From contig NZ_JAKGAR010000002.1 of assembly GCF_021532625.1 (NCBI RefSeq), positions 248,001-312,000 of the forward strand: DNA of 64,000 bases, in the 5' to 3' direction. This DNA is from Octadecabacter algicola. GTDB taxonomy: Bacteria; Pseudomonadota; Alphaproteobacteria; Rhodobacterales; Rhodobacteraceae. The translations under genes and the position numbers were made by a program. Each line of letters begins with the position of its first letter. The stretch's first letter is position 1. Below the pieces are notes generated by a model. That model was not told the DNA's origin, did no database searches, and saw only the letters and a program-made list of their open reading frames with translations. Positions 1 to 7,515 of the stretch are shown here, piece after piece.

Positions 1-865
1 GTTGACGATCACGGGTCCGTTCGTGAACGCGACGCTGTTTGAACAAGCTGGCGTAGACATGCCGGGTGCTGGTGCATCTTGGGATGACTGGGCGACTGCA
101 ACACGGGCAGTGACCGAAGCCACAGACGCTGATTTCCCAATGGCGATGGACCGTTCCGGTCACCGCGTTGCGGGCCCAGCTGTTTCCTATGGCGCAAAGT
201 ACTTTGACGCAGACGGTAATGGTTCTTTTGAAGGCTTTGACGCCTTTGCAGAAGCATTCGTAGGCTGGAACGAAGACGGCACAATGGCGCGCGACGTTTG
301 GGCAAGCCAAGGTGGGTCCACATACGCGGATGCCGCACAAGAATTCATCAACGGCGAAGTAGTCTTCTATTACTCCGGTTCTTGGCAGGTTGGTCGTATG
401 GACGAACAAGTCGGTGATTTCTTTGACTGGCAGGTTGTCGGATCCCCTTGTGGTCCAGCTGGTGCATGTTCCGGCATGCCGGGCGGTGCTGGTGTTGTCG
501 GCTTTGAACAGACAGAACACCCAGAAGTTGTTGCTGCGCTTATCGACTTCCTTGCTCAGGAAGAGATCTACGCTGAAGCTGCTGCACGCACAAAGAACCT
601 GCCTGCGCACCTTGGCGTCGCCTCTGCTGGCGTTGAGTTCCAAGACGCAAGCCCAGCTGCACAAGCCGCGTTGAACGGGTTTGCAGGCGCATTGCCAGAC
701 GTATCCCCAATCGCATTCGCGTATCAGGGCTATGCCGGCAACCGCGCAATGTTCGGCATCACTGTCGAACGTCTGAGCCAAGCGATTGTTGGCGAGTTGT
801 CTGTTGGAGACGCGATGATGCGCGCTTCCTCAGACCTCGAAGCAGCAATGGCAGAAGCCGACTAA
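1..865 (+). CDS. Sugar ABC transporter substrate-binding protein, C-terminal part
   Basis: Periplasmic extracellular solute-binding protein of the carbohydrate (MalE-like, family 1) type. The reading frame is open to the left edge, so the signal peptide and N-terminal lobe lie outside the window and about 287 residues remain. What is visible fits the family: a GxxGVVGF stretch around residue 165, the C-terminal lobe with an EIYAEAAAR helix, and an A-rich terminal helix ending EAD. A CGPAGAC pair of cysteines could form a disulphide. It is followed by a hairpin and then by two permeases and an ATPase on the same strand, so it should deliver a sugar or oligosaccharide to that importer. The actual substrate cannot be told from the sequence. 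The first usable TTG codon at position 2 is not a credible start. Confidence 0.9.
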   Translation, partial: LTITGPFVNATLFEQAGVDMPGAGASWDDWATATRAVTEATDADFPMAMDRSGHRVAGPAVSYGAKYFDADGNGSFEGFDAFAEAFVGWNEDGTMARDVWASQGGSTYADAAQEFINGEVVFYYSGSWQVGRMDEQVGDFFDWQVVGSPCGPAGACSGMPGGAGVVGFEQTEHPEVVAALIDFLAQEEIYAEAAARTKNLPAHLGVASAGVEFQDASPAAQAALNGFAGALPDVSPIAFAYQGYAGNRAMFGITVERLSQAIVGELSVGDAMMRASSDLEAAMAEAD

Positions 866-876
866 TCACACCACGG

Positions 877-910
877 CCCGCGGCGTTTCATGCGCCGCGG
901 GTTTTCTTTT
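877..910 (+). terminator. Intra-operon hairpin with U-tract after the binding-protein gene
   Basis: A 9-bp perfect GC stem (CCCGCGGCG at 877-885, CGCCGCGGG at 893-901) with a 7-base loop, followed directly by TTTTCTTTT. This is a textbook intrinsic terminator 11 bases after the binding-protein stop. Because the permeases continue on the same strand without a visible new promoter, it probably acts as a partial terminator or 3'-end stabiliser that makes more binding protein than permease. Confidence 0.85.
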
Positions 911-925
911 GGGGGGGGCGGTGCC

Positions 926-1894
926 ATGTTGAAAATCCTGACACCAATGATGCGGATTATCGAAGTTCCGATGCTTGCGTTGCAGCGCAAGATTGGGATC
1001 AACCGGCTGGCGTGGGCTTTCCTACTGCCGAACCTCGTTCTTTTTGGGCTGTTCGCCTTCTTGCCCGTTATTCTAAACGTGTTTTACGCCATGACAGGCG
1101 GAGACAATGTTTTGCTGGCGGATCGTCCTGACGTGGGCGCGCGCAATTTTGCGCAGTTATTAGATTGTTCCAACCATTTTGACCCCAACAGTTGCCGCGA
1201 AGATAAGTTCTGGCGTGCCGTTTGGAACACGATCTGGTTCGTTGTTTTGCAGGTCGGGTTTATGGTGGGCTTTGCCTTGCTCACCGCTTTGATCTTGAAC
1301 CGCGACATCCGCGCGCGCGGGTTCTTTCGCTCGGTCTTTTTCTTTCCTGTTTTGTTGTCCCCTGTCGTTGTCGCGCTCGTCTGGAAATGGATTTTGCAGC
1401 GCGAGGGCGTGTTGAACGCCTTTCTTGATTGGACAGGTGCGGGCGGCATCAATTGGCTGGTCGATGCGCAGTGGGCGTTCGGGTGGTCTGTGTTTATTTC
1501 CGTCTGGGCGCATATGGGGTTTTATACATTGATCCTATTGGCAGGCCTGCAGGCGATCCCGCGTGATGTTTATGACGCCGCCTTGATGGATCGCGCATCG
1601 GCGTGGCGCACGTTCCGGCGGATCACGCTTCCGCTGTTGTCACCGACCATGTTGGTGGTGCTGATCCTTGCGCTGATCAAAGGCGTGCAAACGTTCGATG
1701 AAATCTACGCCTTTACGGGTGGTGGCCCAGGCACGGCGACGACGTTTATCATTCAATATATTTACGAACGCGGCTTTGCAGGTGCACCGCGTCTATTTGG
1801 GCTTGCGGCGGCGGCATCGTTGCTCGTGGCTGGCGTGTTGGTCGTTCTGACGCTTGTGCAATTGCGGATCAGTAAGGAGAACGCCGATGGCTAA
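926..1894 (+). CDS. Carbohydrate ABC transporter permease (MalF/UgpA type)
   Basis: Inner-membrane subunit of the sugar importer, about 322 residues with six hydrophobic segments. The permease EAA loop is visible as DAALMDRASAWRTF followed by LPLLSP near residue 230, the contact site for the ATPase. The periplasmic loop after the first segment carries two cysteines (LDCSNHF and NSCRED) that may pair. An in-frame ATG at 890 lies inside the loop of the preceding terminator hairpin, so I prefer the ATG at 926, which is preceded by a G-rich Shine-Dalgarno-like tract. The stop overlaps the next permease start by 8 bases, implying translational coupling. Confidence 0.9.
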   Translation: MLKILTPMMRIIEVPMLALQRKIGINRLAWAFLLPNLVLFGLFAFLPVILNVFYAMTGGDNVLLADRPDVGARNFAQLLDCSNHFDPNSCREDKFWRAVWNTIWFVVLQVGFMVGFALLTALILNRDIRARGFFRSVFFFPVLLSPVVVALVWKWILQREGVLNAFLDWTGAGGINWLVDAQWAFGWSVFISVWAHMGFYTLILLAGLQAIPRDVYDAALMDRASAWRTFRRITLPLLSPTMLVVLILALIKGVQTFDEIYAFTGGGPGTATTFIIQYIYERGFAGAPRLFGLAAAASLLVAGVLVVLTLVQLRISKENADG

Positions 1895-2939
1895 AGTTCT
1901 ATCATTCCTGACTGCGACGCGGGGCAAGGGCCGCCTTCATTGGACCGACTGGGTGTCCTACGGGTATTTGATTTTCGGTGTTTTCCTGATGTTCGGCCCC
2001 GTTGTGTGGTTGCTGTTGTCCAGCTTCAAGACGCCTAATGAATTGGATCGGTTCCCGCCGCGTTTCTTGCCCTATGCACAAGAAACGCTTGTGGTTGACG
2101 GTTATGACGAACCGCTCTTGGCGTTTGTTGTCACCGAAGGCGAACTGGAAGGGCAAACCGTGGGGCAGACCCGCCGTGCGGCGGGCCGCTCAGAGGTCGT
2201 GTCACCGTCCAACCCAACAGAACGAGTACGCTTGACGACGGACCAACTCGAACCCATCGAAGGAATCGCCTTTGCTACGGAAAACTACACCCAGCTGTTT
2301 GAGCGGTTCAATTTTCTAAAATTCTTCTGGAATTCGACCTTCATTACGGTGACCGCAACGGTTCTGATGCTGCTTTTCAACTCAATGGCCGCCTTTGCGC
2401 TGTCCAAATACGAATTTAGGGGGCGAACGACGGTCCTGCTGTTGGTCATCGGCACTTTGATGATCCCTCAGACGGTAGTGCTTGTGCCGCTGTTCCTGAT
2501 TGTCACGGAACTGGGGATGTTCAACTCGCTATGGGGTGTCATCATTCCGGGAGCTGCGACACCGACCGGCGTGTTCCTGCTGCGGCAATATATGATCACG
2601 ATCCCTGATGAGATTTTGGATGCCGCGCGTATGGACAAAGCCAGCGAATGGAAGATTTTCTGGCGGATCATTTTGCCGCTGTCCGCGCCCGCGATTGCGG
2701 TTCTTGCGATCCTCGCGATCATGTGGCGTTGGAATGATTTCCTATGGCCACTCATCGTGTTGACACGCACCGAGAACTTCACCCTGCAATTGGCGCTGAA
2801 CTCGTTCCAAGGTGAGCTGCAAACTGACTGGCCAAGCCTGCTGGCGATGACAGTTTTGACGCTGCTGCCCATCGCAGCTGTCTTCATGTTCTTACAAAAA
2901 TACATCGCGACCGGCATTGCCTCTACGGGTGGTAAGTAA
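1887..2939 (+). CDS. Carbohydrate ABC transporter permease (MalG/UgpE type)
   Basis: Second membrane subunit of the sugar importer, about 350 residues. The start is taken at the ATG preceded by AAGGAG inside the end of the upstream permease. An EAA loop (DAARMDKASEWKIFWR, then LPLSAP) sits near residue 245. It is longer than the usual 280 residues because about 70 residues, with DGYDEPLLAFV and TVGQTRR stretches, are inserted in the periplasmic loop after the first membrane segment. The insert could contact the binding protein. Only 30 bases separate it from the ATPase gene. Confidence 0.9.
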   Translation: MAKVLSFLTATRGKGRLHWTDWVSYGYLIFGVFLMFGPVVWLLLSSFKTPNELDRFPPRFLPYAQETLVVDGYDEPLLAFVVTEGELEGQTVGQTRRAAGRSEVVSPSNPTERVRLTTDQLEPIEGIAFATENYTQLFERFNFLKFFWNSTFITVTATVLMLLFNSMAAFALSKYEFRGRTTVLLLVIGTLMIPQTVVLVPLFLIVTELGMFNSLWGVIIPGAATPTGVFLLRQYMITIPDEILDAARMDKASEWKIFWRIILPLSAPAIAVLAILAIMWRWNDFLWPLIVLTRTENFTLQLALNSFQGELQTDWPSLLAMTVLTLLPIAAVFMFLQKYIATGIASTGGK

Positions 2940-2969
2940 TGGCGCGTTCAATACCAAAGGAGGTCCAGC

Positions 2970-4049
2970 ATGGCGCGGATTGAGCTTAGAAATGTCCAGA
3001 AATCTTATGGGGCTGCCGAGGTCATCAAAGGCATTGATCTGGATATCCAGCACGGCGACTTCTGTGTTTTCGTCGGCCCGTCTGGCTGCGGGAAATCCAC
3101 ACTGCTGCGGATGATTTCGGGCCTTGAACCGATTTCGGGTGGTGACATCGTGATCGGCGAAGAGGTCGTGAATGACATCCCGGCCGCAGACCGTGGGCTT
3201 GCGATGGTGTTTCAGTCCTATGCTCTTTACCCGCATATGACTGTGCGCCAAAACCTGTCGTTCGGGTTGGAAAACCTGAACACGGCGCGCGCGGAAATCG
3301 ACAGTAAGGTTGGCGAAGTAGCGAAGATGTTGCAGATCGAACAGCTGCTTGATCGTCGCCCAAAGGACCTGTCCGGCGGGCAGCGCCAACGCGTAGCCAT
3401 TGGTCGTGCGGTCGTGCGCGAACCACGCGTTTTCTTGTTTGATGAACCACTTTCCAACCTTGATGCGGAACTGCGCGTGGATATGCGCGGGGAGATTACG
3501 CAGCTCCACCGTCGCCTGCAGAACACCATGATCTATGTGACCCACGATCAGGTCGAAGCCATGACAATGGCCGATAAGATCGCTGTGCTGCGCCTTGGTG
3601 AACTTGAACAGTTTGGGCGTCCGCTTGATCTGTATAACCGCCCCAAGAACATCTTTGTGGCGGGTTTTATAGGAAGCCCGAAGATGAATTTCCTGAAGGG
3701 GACCGTGTCTGCGGACGACGTGAACGTGGTCGATCTGGAAACAGGGGATGCGTTACGTCTTCCAGAGGGGCGGTTCAATCAAGTCGCTGGGCAAGACGTG
3801 TCCGTTGGCGTGCGCCCGAACCATCTTTCGATAGTTTCCGATGGGTCGATCAAAGTCACAGTCAAAAGCGTCGAGCAACTGGGCGGTGAGGCATATGTCT
3901 ATGCCGCGCTGAGCAACGATCAATCCTTCACGCTGCACATGCCGGGTCAAATCGGCGCGCAAATCGGCGAGACGTTATCTCTGTCGGCTGACGGCGATCA
4001 TATGCATCTGTTTGACACAGCGAGCGGTGACTCACTTAGGGCGGATTAA
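2970..4049 (+). CDS. Sugar ABC transporter ATP-binding protein (MsmK/UgpC/MalK type)
   Basis: Cytoplasmic ATPase of the sugar importer, 359 residues, normal family length. Walker A (GPSGCGKST, about residue 37), Q-loop (FQSYALYPH), signature (LSGGQ, about 133), Walker B with catalytic Glu ([12 protein letters not shown]) and switch His (YVTHDQ) are all intact. The C-terminal third, with VGVRPNHLS, is the OB-type regulatory domain of MalK-like proteins. A strong AAAGGAGG ribosome site lies 9 bases before the ATG. It closes the operon and is followed by a hairpin shared with the convergent minus-strand gene. Confidence 0.93.
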   Translation: MARIELRNVQKSYGAAEVIKGIDLDIQHGDFCVFVGPSGCGKSTLLRMISGLEPISGGDIVIGEEVVNDIPAADRGLAMVFQSYALYPHMTVRQNLSFGLENLNTARAEIDSKVGEVAKMLQIEQLLDRRPKDLSGGQRQRVAIGRAVVREPRVFLFDEPLSNLDAELRVDMRGEITQLHRRLQNTMIYVTHDQVEAMTMADKIAVLRLGELEQFGRPLDLYNRPKNIFVAGFIGSPKMNFLKGTVSADDVNVVDLETGDALRLPEGRFNQVAGQDVSVGVRPNHLSIVSDGSIKVTVKSVEQLGGEAYVYAALSNDQSFTLHMPGQIGAQIGETLSLSADGDHMHLFDTASGDSLRAD

Positions 4050-4055
4050 ACGGCA

Positions 4056-4082
4056 CGGGCTCCGCCTGATAAGGGGAGCCCG
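4056..4082. terminator. Hairpin between convergent genes
   Basis: An 8-bp stem CGGGCTCC/GGAGCCCG with an 11-base loop in the 78-base gap between the convergent ABC ATPase and Anbu genes. There is no long T-tract on either side, so it is a weak or factor-assisted bidirectional terminator. Confidence 0.55.
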
Positions 4083-4127
4083 AGTGTTAAATCTATTGCG
4101 ATATGTCAGGTCGAGCAGGCCTTTAGG

Positions 4128-4886
4128 TTACGACATTGTACCTTGGTCCGATTGCGAGATTGAGAGTTGCGCCATCTCGAGGAAGGCGTTCCGCAGCGAA
4201 TTCGACCAAGCGTCGGACAAGGCCAAATAATCGGGGTCATGATCATCGATCCGGCGCTTTTGCGCAAAGCGCAGCTCGTCTCGCGCAACAACGGACAGAT
4301 CCAGCGGCATTCCCACGGACAAGTTCGACCGCAGTGTTGAATCCATAGACAGCAAGGCGGCGGTCACGCAAACATCGACAGGGGTATCAACCGTAATCAC
4401 GCGATCCAAGATTGGTTTTCCGTATTTGTGTTCACCAATTTGGAAGAACGGTGTGTCTTCACCAGCTTCGATAAAGTTGCCTGCAGAATAGACGTAGAAC
4501 AGGCGCATTTCGCCGCCAGCACGCTGCCCGCCTACGATGATGGATGAGAGCGTGCTTTCGCCAGCTTGCGCAATATTACGCCCATATCTGTTTTGGATGA
4601 CACGCATCGCGTCGCCAACGATCTCAGCAATGCGGAACATTGAATCCGCATTTAGCAGTGTGTCGATGCCTTCTTGTGGCTTGTCGATGTTTTCCTGAAG
4701 CAAGCTTATGACGGCCTGAGTGACAGCCAAGTTGCCTGCGGTCATCATTGTGATGACGCGGTCACCCGGAACCTCCCAGGTAAACATCTTTTTATATTTC
4801 GAGATGTTATCGACACCTGCGTTGGTGCGGGTGTCGGACAGGAATACCATTCCGGCATTCGTTTTTAAGGCGACGCAATAAGTCAT
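4128..4886 (-). CDS. Anbu-type proteasome-like peptidase
   Basis: Ntn-hydrolase of the Anbu family (bacterial ancestral proteasome beta-subunit), 252 residues. The start MTYCVALKTN places Thr2 to become the N-terminal nucleophile after Met removal. Asp18 in SDTRTNAG and Lys32/Lys33 in SKYKKM match the proteasome catalytic triad positions. Known Anbu proteins assemble into self-compartmentalised spirals or rings, and their physiological substrates are unsettled. It is the last gene of a minus-strand run with the alpha-E and permuted ATP-grasp genes, the standard neighbourhood for Anbu, which argues that it processes or hydrolyses the peptide product of that cluster. The role is inferred, the family is clear. 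Confidence 0.93.
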   Translation of the reverse strand: MTYCVALKTNAGMVFLSDTRTNAGVDNISKYKKMFTWEVPGDRVITMMTAGNLAVTQAVISLLQENIDKPQEGIDTLLNADSMFRIAEIVGDAMRVIQNRYGRNIAQAGESTLSSIIVGGQRAGGEMRLFYVYSAGNFIEAGEDTPFFQIGEHKYGKPILDRVITVDTPVDVCVTAALLSMDSTLRSNLSVGMPLDLSVVARDELRFAQKRRIDDHDPDYLALSDAWSNSLRNAFLEMAQLSISQSDQGTMS

Positions 4887-4974
4887 CAGGCTGGGAGTAT
4901 CTCCGTTTGTGTGTGCCGGGATTCGGCCAACATTCGGTGTGCTTCTATCACCGCCTAACCACAGTTCCGAGCCG

Positions 4975-5955
4975 CTATTGTACAGTTTCTTTAGTTGCCG
5001 GCGGGTAATCTACCCCAAATCCGAAAGCTGCGGAGGTCGCTTGCGCCCTTAGGTTGGTCGCGGCGATGAAATCGGTCAGCCAATCGTGTAAGCCGTGTTC
5101 AAAAATAGCATCAACGCTTGTGTTGCGCAGGGTTGCTTCGGCATTGCGTGCATCGCTGGCGAGCTTTTGTTGGATTGGTAGCTCAGACGCGAGCTTATCC
5201 GATAAAGTCGCAATTTCAGCCATTGCTGTCATAAGGGATCGCGGGCTTTTCTCGTTCAGAACGAGCAGATCAACGACGCCCTGCGGGTCAACAACCCGAC
5301 TGTACAAGTGGCGGAAGGCGACTGCCGAATTGGCCGCCCGCAAGATTTGCACCCATTGTAGGTAGTCGATGCCACCGCCTACATCCGTCGCTTCCGGTAA
5401 GAGAACGTGGTATTTTACATCCAGAAGGCGTGCTGTGGCATCAGCCCGTTCAAACCACTTTCCTAGTTCAATGAACCGAAAGCCATCATCGCGCAGCATC
5501 GTGTTTTCGATTTTGCCAAGCGCAAGCCCGCCTTGATTTCGCACCCAATCCAAAAAGTAGGAAAGGTTCTCTCGGTCTTTCTCGACTCTCAGGTGTTCGT
5601 GAAGTTGTAAGCGCGTATCGTTTACCGCTTCCCAGACTTCAGCAGTGATCGCATTTCGCACGGCTTTTGCGTTCATTCGCGCGGCTTCGATGCATGATGT
5701 AATGGATGACGGATTAGAAATGTCACGGATCAAATGGTCCGAAACGGCGGCAACGTCCGCGTCTTCTAGGGCTGTTGGAAACGTACCGGAAGCGCCAGAT
5801 GCGACAACGATGGAACTCCATTCGTTGTAGTCTTGCGTCGGGTCCTTTGGCAGGCTCTCAAGACGCTGACCGGCATCAAGAAGACGCGCGACGTTTTCCA
5901 TGCGTTCGATGTAACGGCCCATCCAGAACAGGCCCTCTGCTGTGCGGCTCAACAT
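4975..5955 (-). CDS. Alpha-E domain protein (DUF403)
   Basis: All-helical alpha-E protein, about 326 residues. The diagnostic N-terminus LSRTAEGLFWMGRYIERMENVARLLD is visible, and helical DUF403 sequence runs to the end. A start 27 bases upstream is possible, but MLSRTAEG begins the family and its ATG overlaps the ATP-grasp stop as TAATG, typical of translational coupling. Comparative work on ATP-grasp and amidoligase clusters links alpha-E proteins to permuted ATP-grasps and transglutaminases in a predicted peptide-synthesis or modification pathway, but no biochemical activity is assigned to alpha-E itself. Confidence 0.92.
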   Translation of the reverse strand: MLSRTAEGLFWMGRYIERMENVARLLDAGQRLESLPKDPTQDYNEWSSIVVASGASGTFPTALEDADVAAVSDHLIRDISNPSSITSCIEAARMNAKAVRNAITAEVWEAVNDTRLQLHEHLRVEKDRENLSYFLDWVRNQGGLALGKIENTMLRDDGFRFIELGKWFERADATARLLDVKYHVLLPEATDVGGGIDYLQWVQILRAANSAVAFRHLYSRVVDPQGVVDLLVLNEKSPRSLMTAMAEIATLSDKLASELPIQQKLASDARNAEATLRNTSVDAIFEHGLHDWLTDFIAATNLRAQATSAAFGFGVDYPPATKETVQ

Positions 5956-7379
5956 TAGACAGCCCCCGCGTTCAGGACCCAAGTGTCTTTGACACCACCG
6001 CCTTGGCTTGAATTCACAACCAACGAGCCTTCACGAAGGGCGACGCGGCTTAGTCCACTCGGGACCATTTTTGTCGTCGCACCAGAAACCACGAAGGGGC
6101 GCAGGTCGACATGGCGTGGGATAAGCCCATCTTCCGCGAGGACAGGCGCAGATGAGAGCGATAATGTCGGTTGCGCGATGTAGTTGTTGGGGTTGGCTTT
6201 CACTTTAAGTGCGAATTCCTTGATTTCGTCCTTGGTTGAGGTTGGGCCGATAAGCATCCCGTAACCGCCTGAACCCTGAACTTCTTTCACAACCAAGTCG
6301 GACAAGTTATCTAATACATAGGCCAGATCATCGGCTTGATCGCAGCGGTAAGTCTCTACGTTGGGTATGATGGGCTCTTCGCCTAAATAGAACCGGATCA
6401 TGTCGGGCACGTAGGTGTAGACGGCTTTGTCATCTACGACTCCCGTGCCAGGCATGTTGATCACCGTGACGTTGCCGGCTTTCATCGCGTCCATAAGACC
6501 TGCGACACCAATCATGCTGTCCTTTTGGAACACGGCTGGATCAAGGAATGCGTCGTCAATCCGGCGATAAATGACGTGAAGTTGTTCGAACCCGCGTGTC
6601 GTGCGCATGTAGACCTTCTGATTTTCGACGACGATATCGGGGCCTTCGACCAATTCGATCCCCATCATATCCGCGAGGAATGAATGTTCAAAATATGCGG
6701 AATTGAACTGCCCCGGCGTGAGGATCGCCATCGTTGGCGTGCCGGTGCAATTGGGCGGGGCGACCGCTTGCATCGCTTCGGCAAGGAAATCGGTATAGCC
6801 GTCAACGGGACGAATTCTGCCGTCGCGGAAGAGTTCTGGGAACATTCGAGACATGACTTCGCGGTTCTGCAGAACGTAGGAGACGCCCGATGGGGTTCGG
6901 CAGTTGTCTTCGAGTACAAAGAATTCGTCGGGGCCTGTCCGCACAAGATCGACGCCGATGATATGCGCCCAAACGTCCAGCGGAGGGCGGTAGCCGTTCA
7001 TCAATTCTAGATAGGCGGGGTTTTTCGTGATCATGGCTTCGGGAACGATATCTGCTTTGACGATCTCGCGGGCGCCATAAGCATCGGCAATAAAGGCGTT
7101 CAGGGCATTGGCGCGCTGGATCGAACCGCTTTCGATCTTTTGCCATTCGGTTGCGTTAAATATCCGCGGGACCATGTCGAACGGGATCAACCGGTCCGGG
7201 TCACCGCCTTCGCCGTAGACGGCAAACGTAATCCCAATTCGCCGAAACAAGGCCTCGGCCTCAGCGCGGCGGGACTGCAATGCGTCTATTCCGTTTCGTT
7301 CTATCCAATCGACAACAACTTGATATTCAGGACGGAGCGTTGCCCCATTTTTCATCTCATTGAAGAAGTCGCCGTTCAT
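5955..7379 (-). CDS. Circularly permuted type 2 ATP-grasp protein (DUF404/DUF407)
   Basis: Predicted carboxylate-amine ligase with a circularly permuted ATP-grasp fold, about 474 residues. Family landmarks include FFNEMKNG at the start, GVDLVRTG..FFVLEDNCRTPSGVSYVLQNR, VYRR-type nucleotide strand (HVIYRRIDDAFLDP), and VVKEVQGSGGYGM near the C-terminus. The ATG preceded by AAGGGGCGACA is preferred over one 18 bases upstream that lacks a ribosome site. It begins the minus-strand run ATP-grasp, alpha-E, Anbu, and is divergent from the transglutaminase/amidoligase gene across 136 bases that must carry both promoters. Expected to join an amino acid or peptide with ATP use; the substrate is unknown. 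Confidence 0.93.
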   Translation of the reverse strand: MNGDFFNEMKNGATLRPEYQVVVDWIERNGIDALQSRRAEAEALFRRIGITFAVYGEGGDPDRLIPFDMVPRIFNATEWQKIESGSIQRANALNAFIADAYGAREIVKADIVPEAMITKNPAYLELMNGYRPPLDVWAHIIGVDLVRTGPDEFFVLEDNCRTPSGVSYVLQNREVMSRMFPELFRDGRIRPVDGYTDFLAEAMQAVAPPNCTGTPTMAILTPGQFNSAYFEHSFLADMMGIELVEGPDIVVENQKVYMRTTRGFEQLHVIYRRIDDAFLDPAVFQKDSMIGVAGLMDAMKAGNVTVINMPGTGVVDDKAVYTYVPDMIRFYLGEEPIIPNVETYRCDQADDLAYVLDNLSDLVVKEVQGSGGYGMLIGPTSTKDEIKEFALKVKANPNNYIAQPTLSLSSAPVLAEDGLIPRHVDLRPFVVSGATTKMVPSGLSRVALREGSLVVNSSQGGGVKDTWVLNAGAV

Positions 7380-7515
7380 TGTCGCCCCTTTATTCACATT
7401 AGGGTTGACCGTAACGGGTTCGGCCCGTCAGACAAGGAGGGGCGTCAAATTAGGAATAATTGAAGTCCGCAATTCTTGTATTTTTTCAAGTTTTGCCAAA
7501 ATAAAAGGCAACTGA

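Noticed and set aside
911-918. Run of eight G as a possible phase-variable tract
   Set aside because: It lies before the preferred permease start and more simply acts as an over-strong Shine-Dalgarno region; a change in length would not shift the reading frame from 926.
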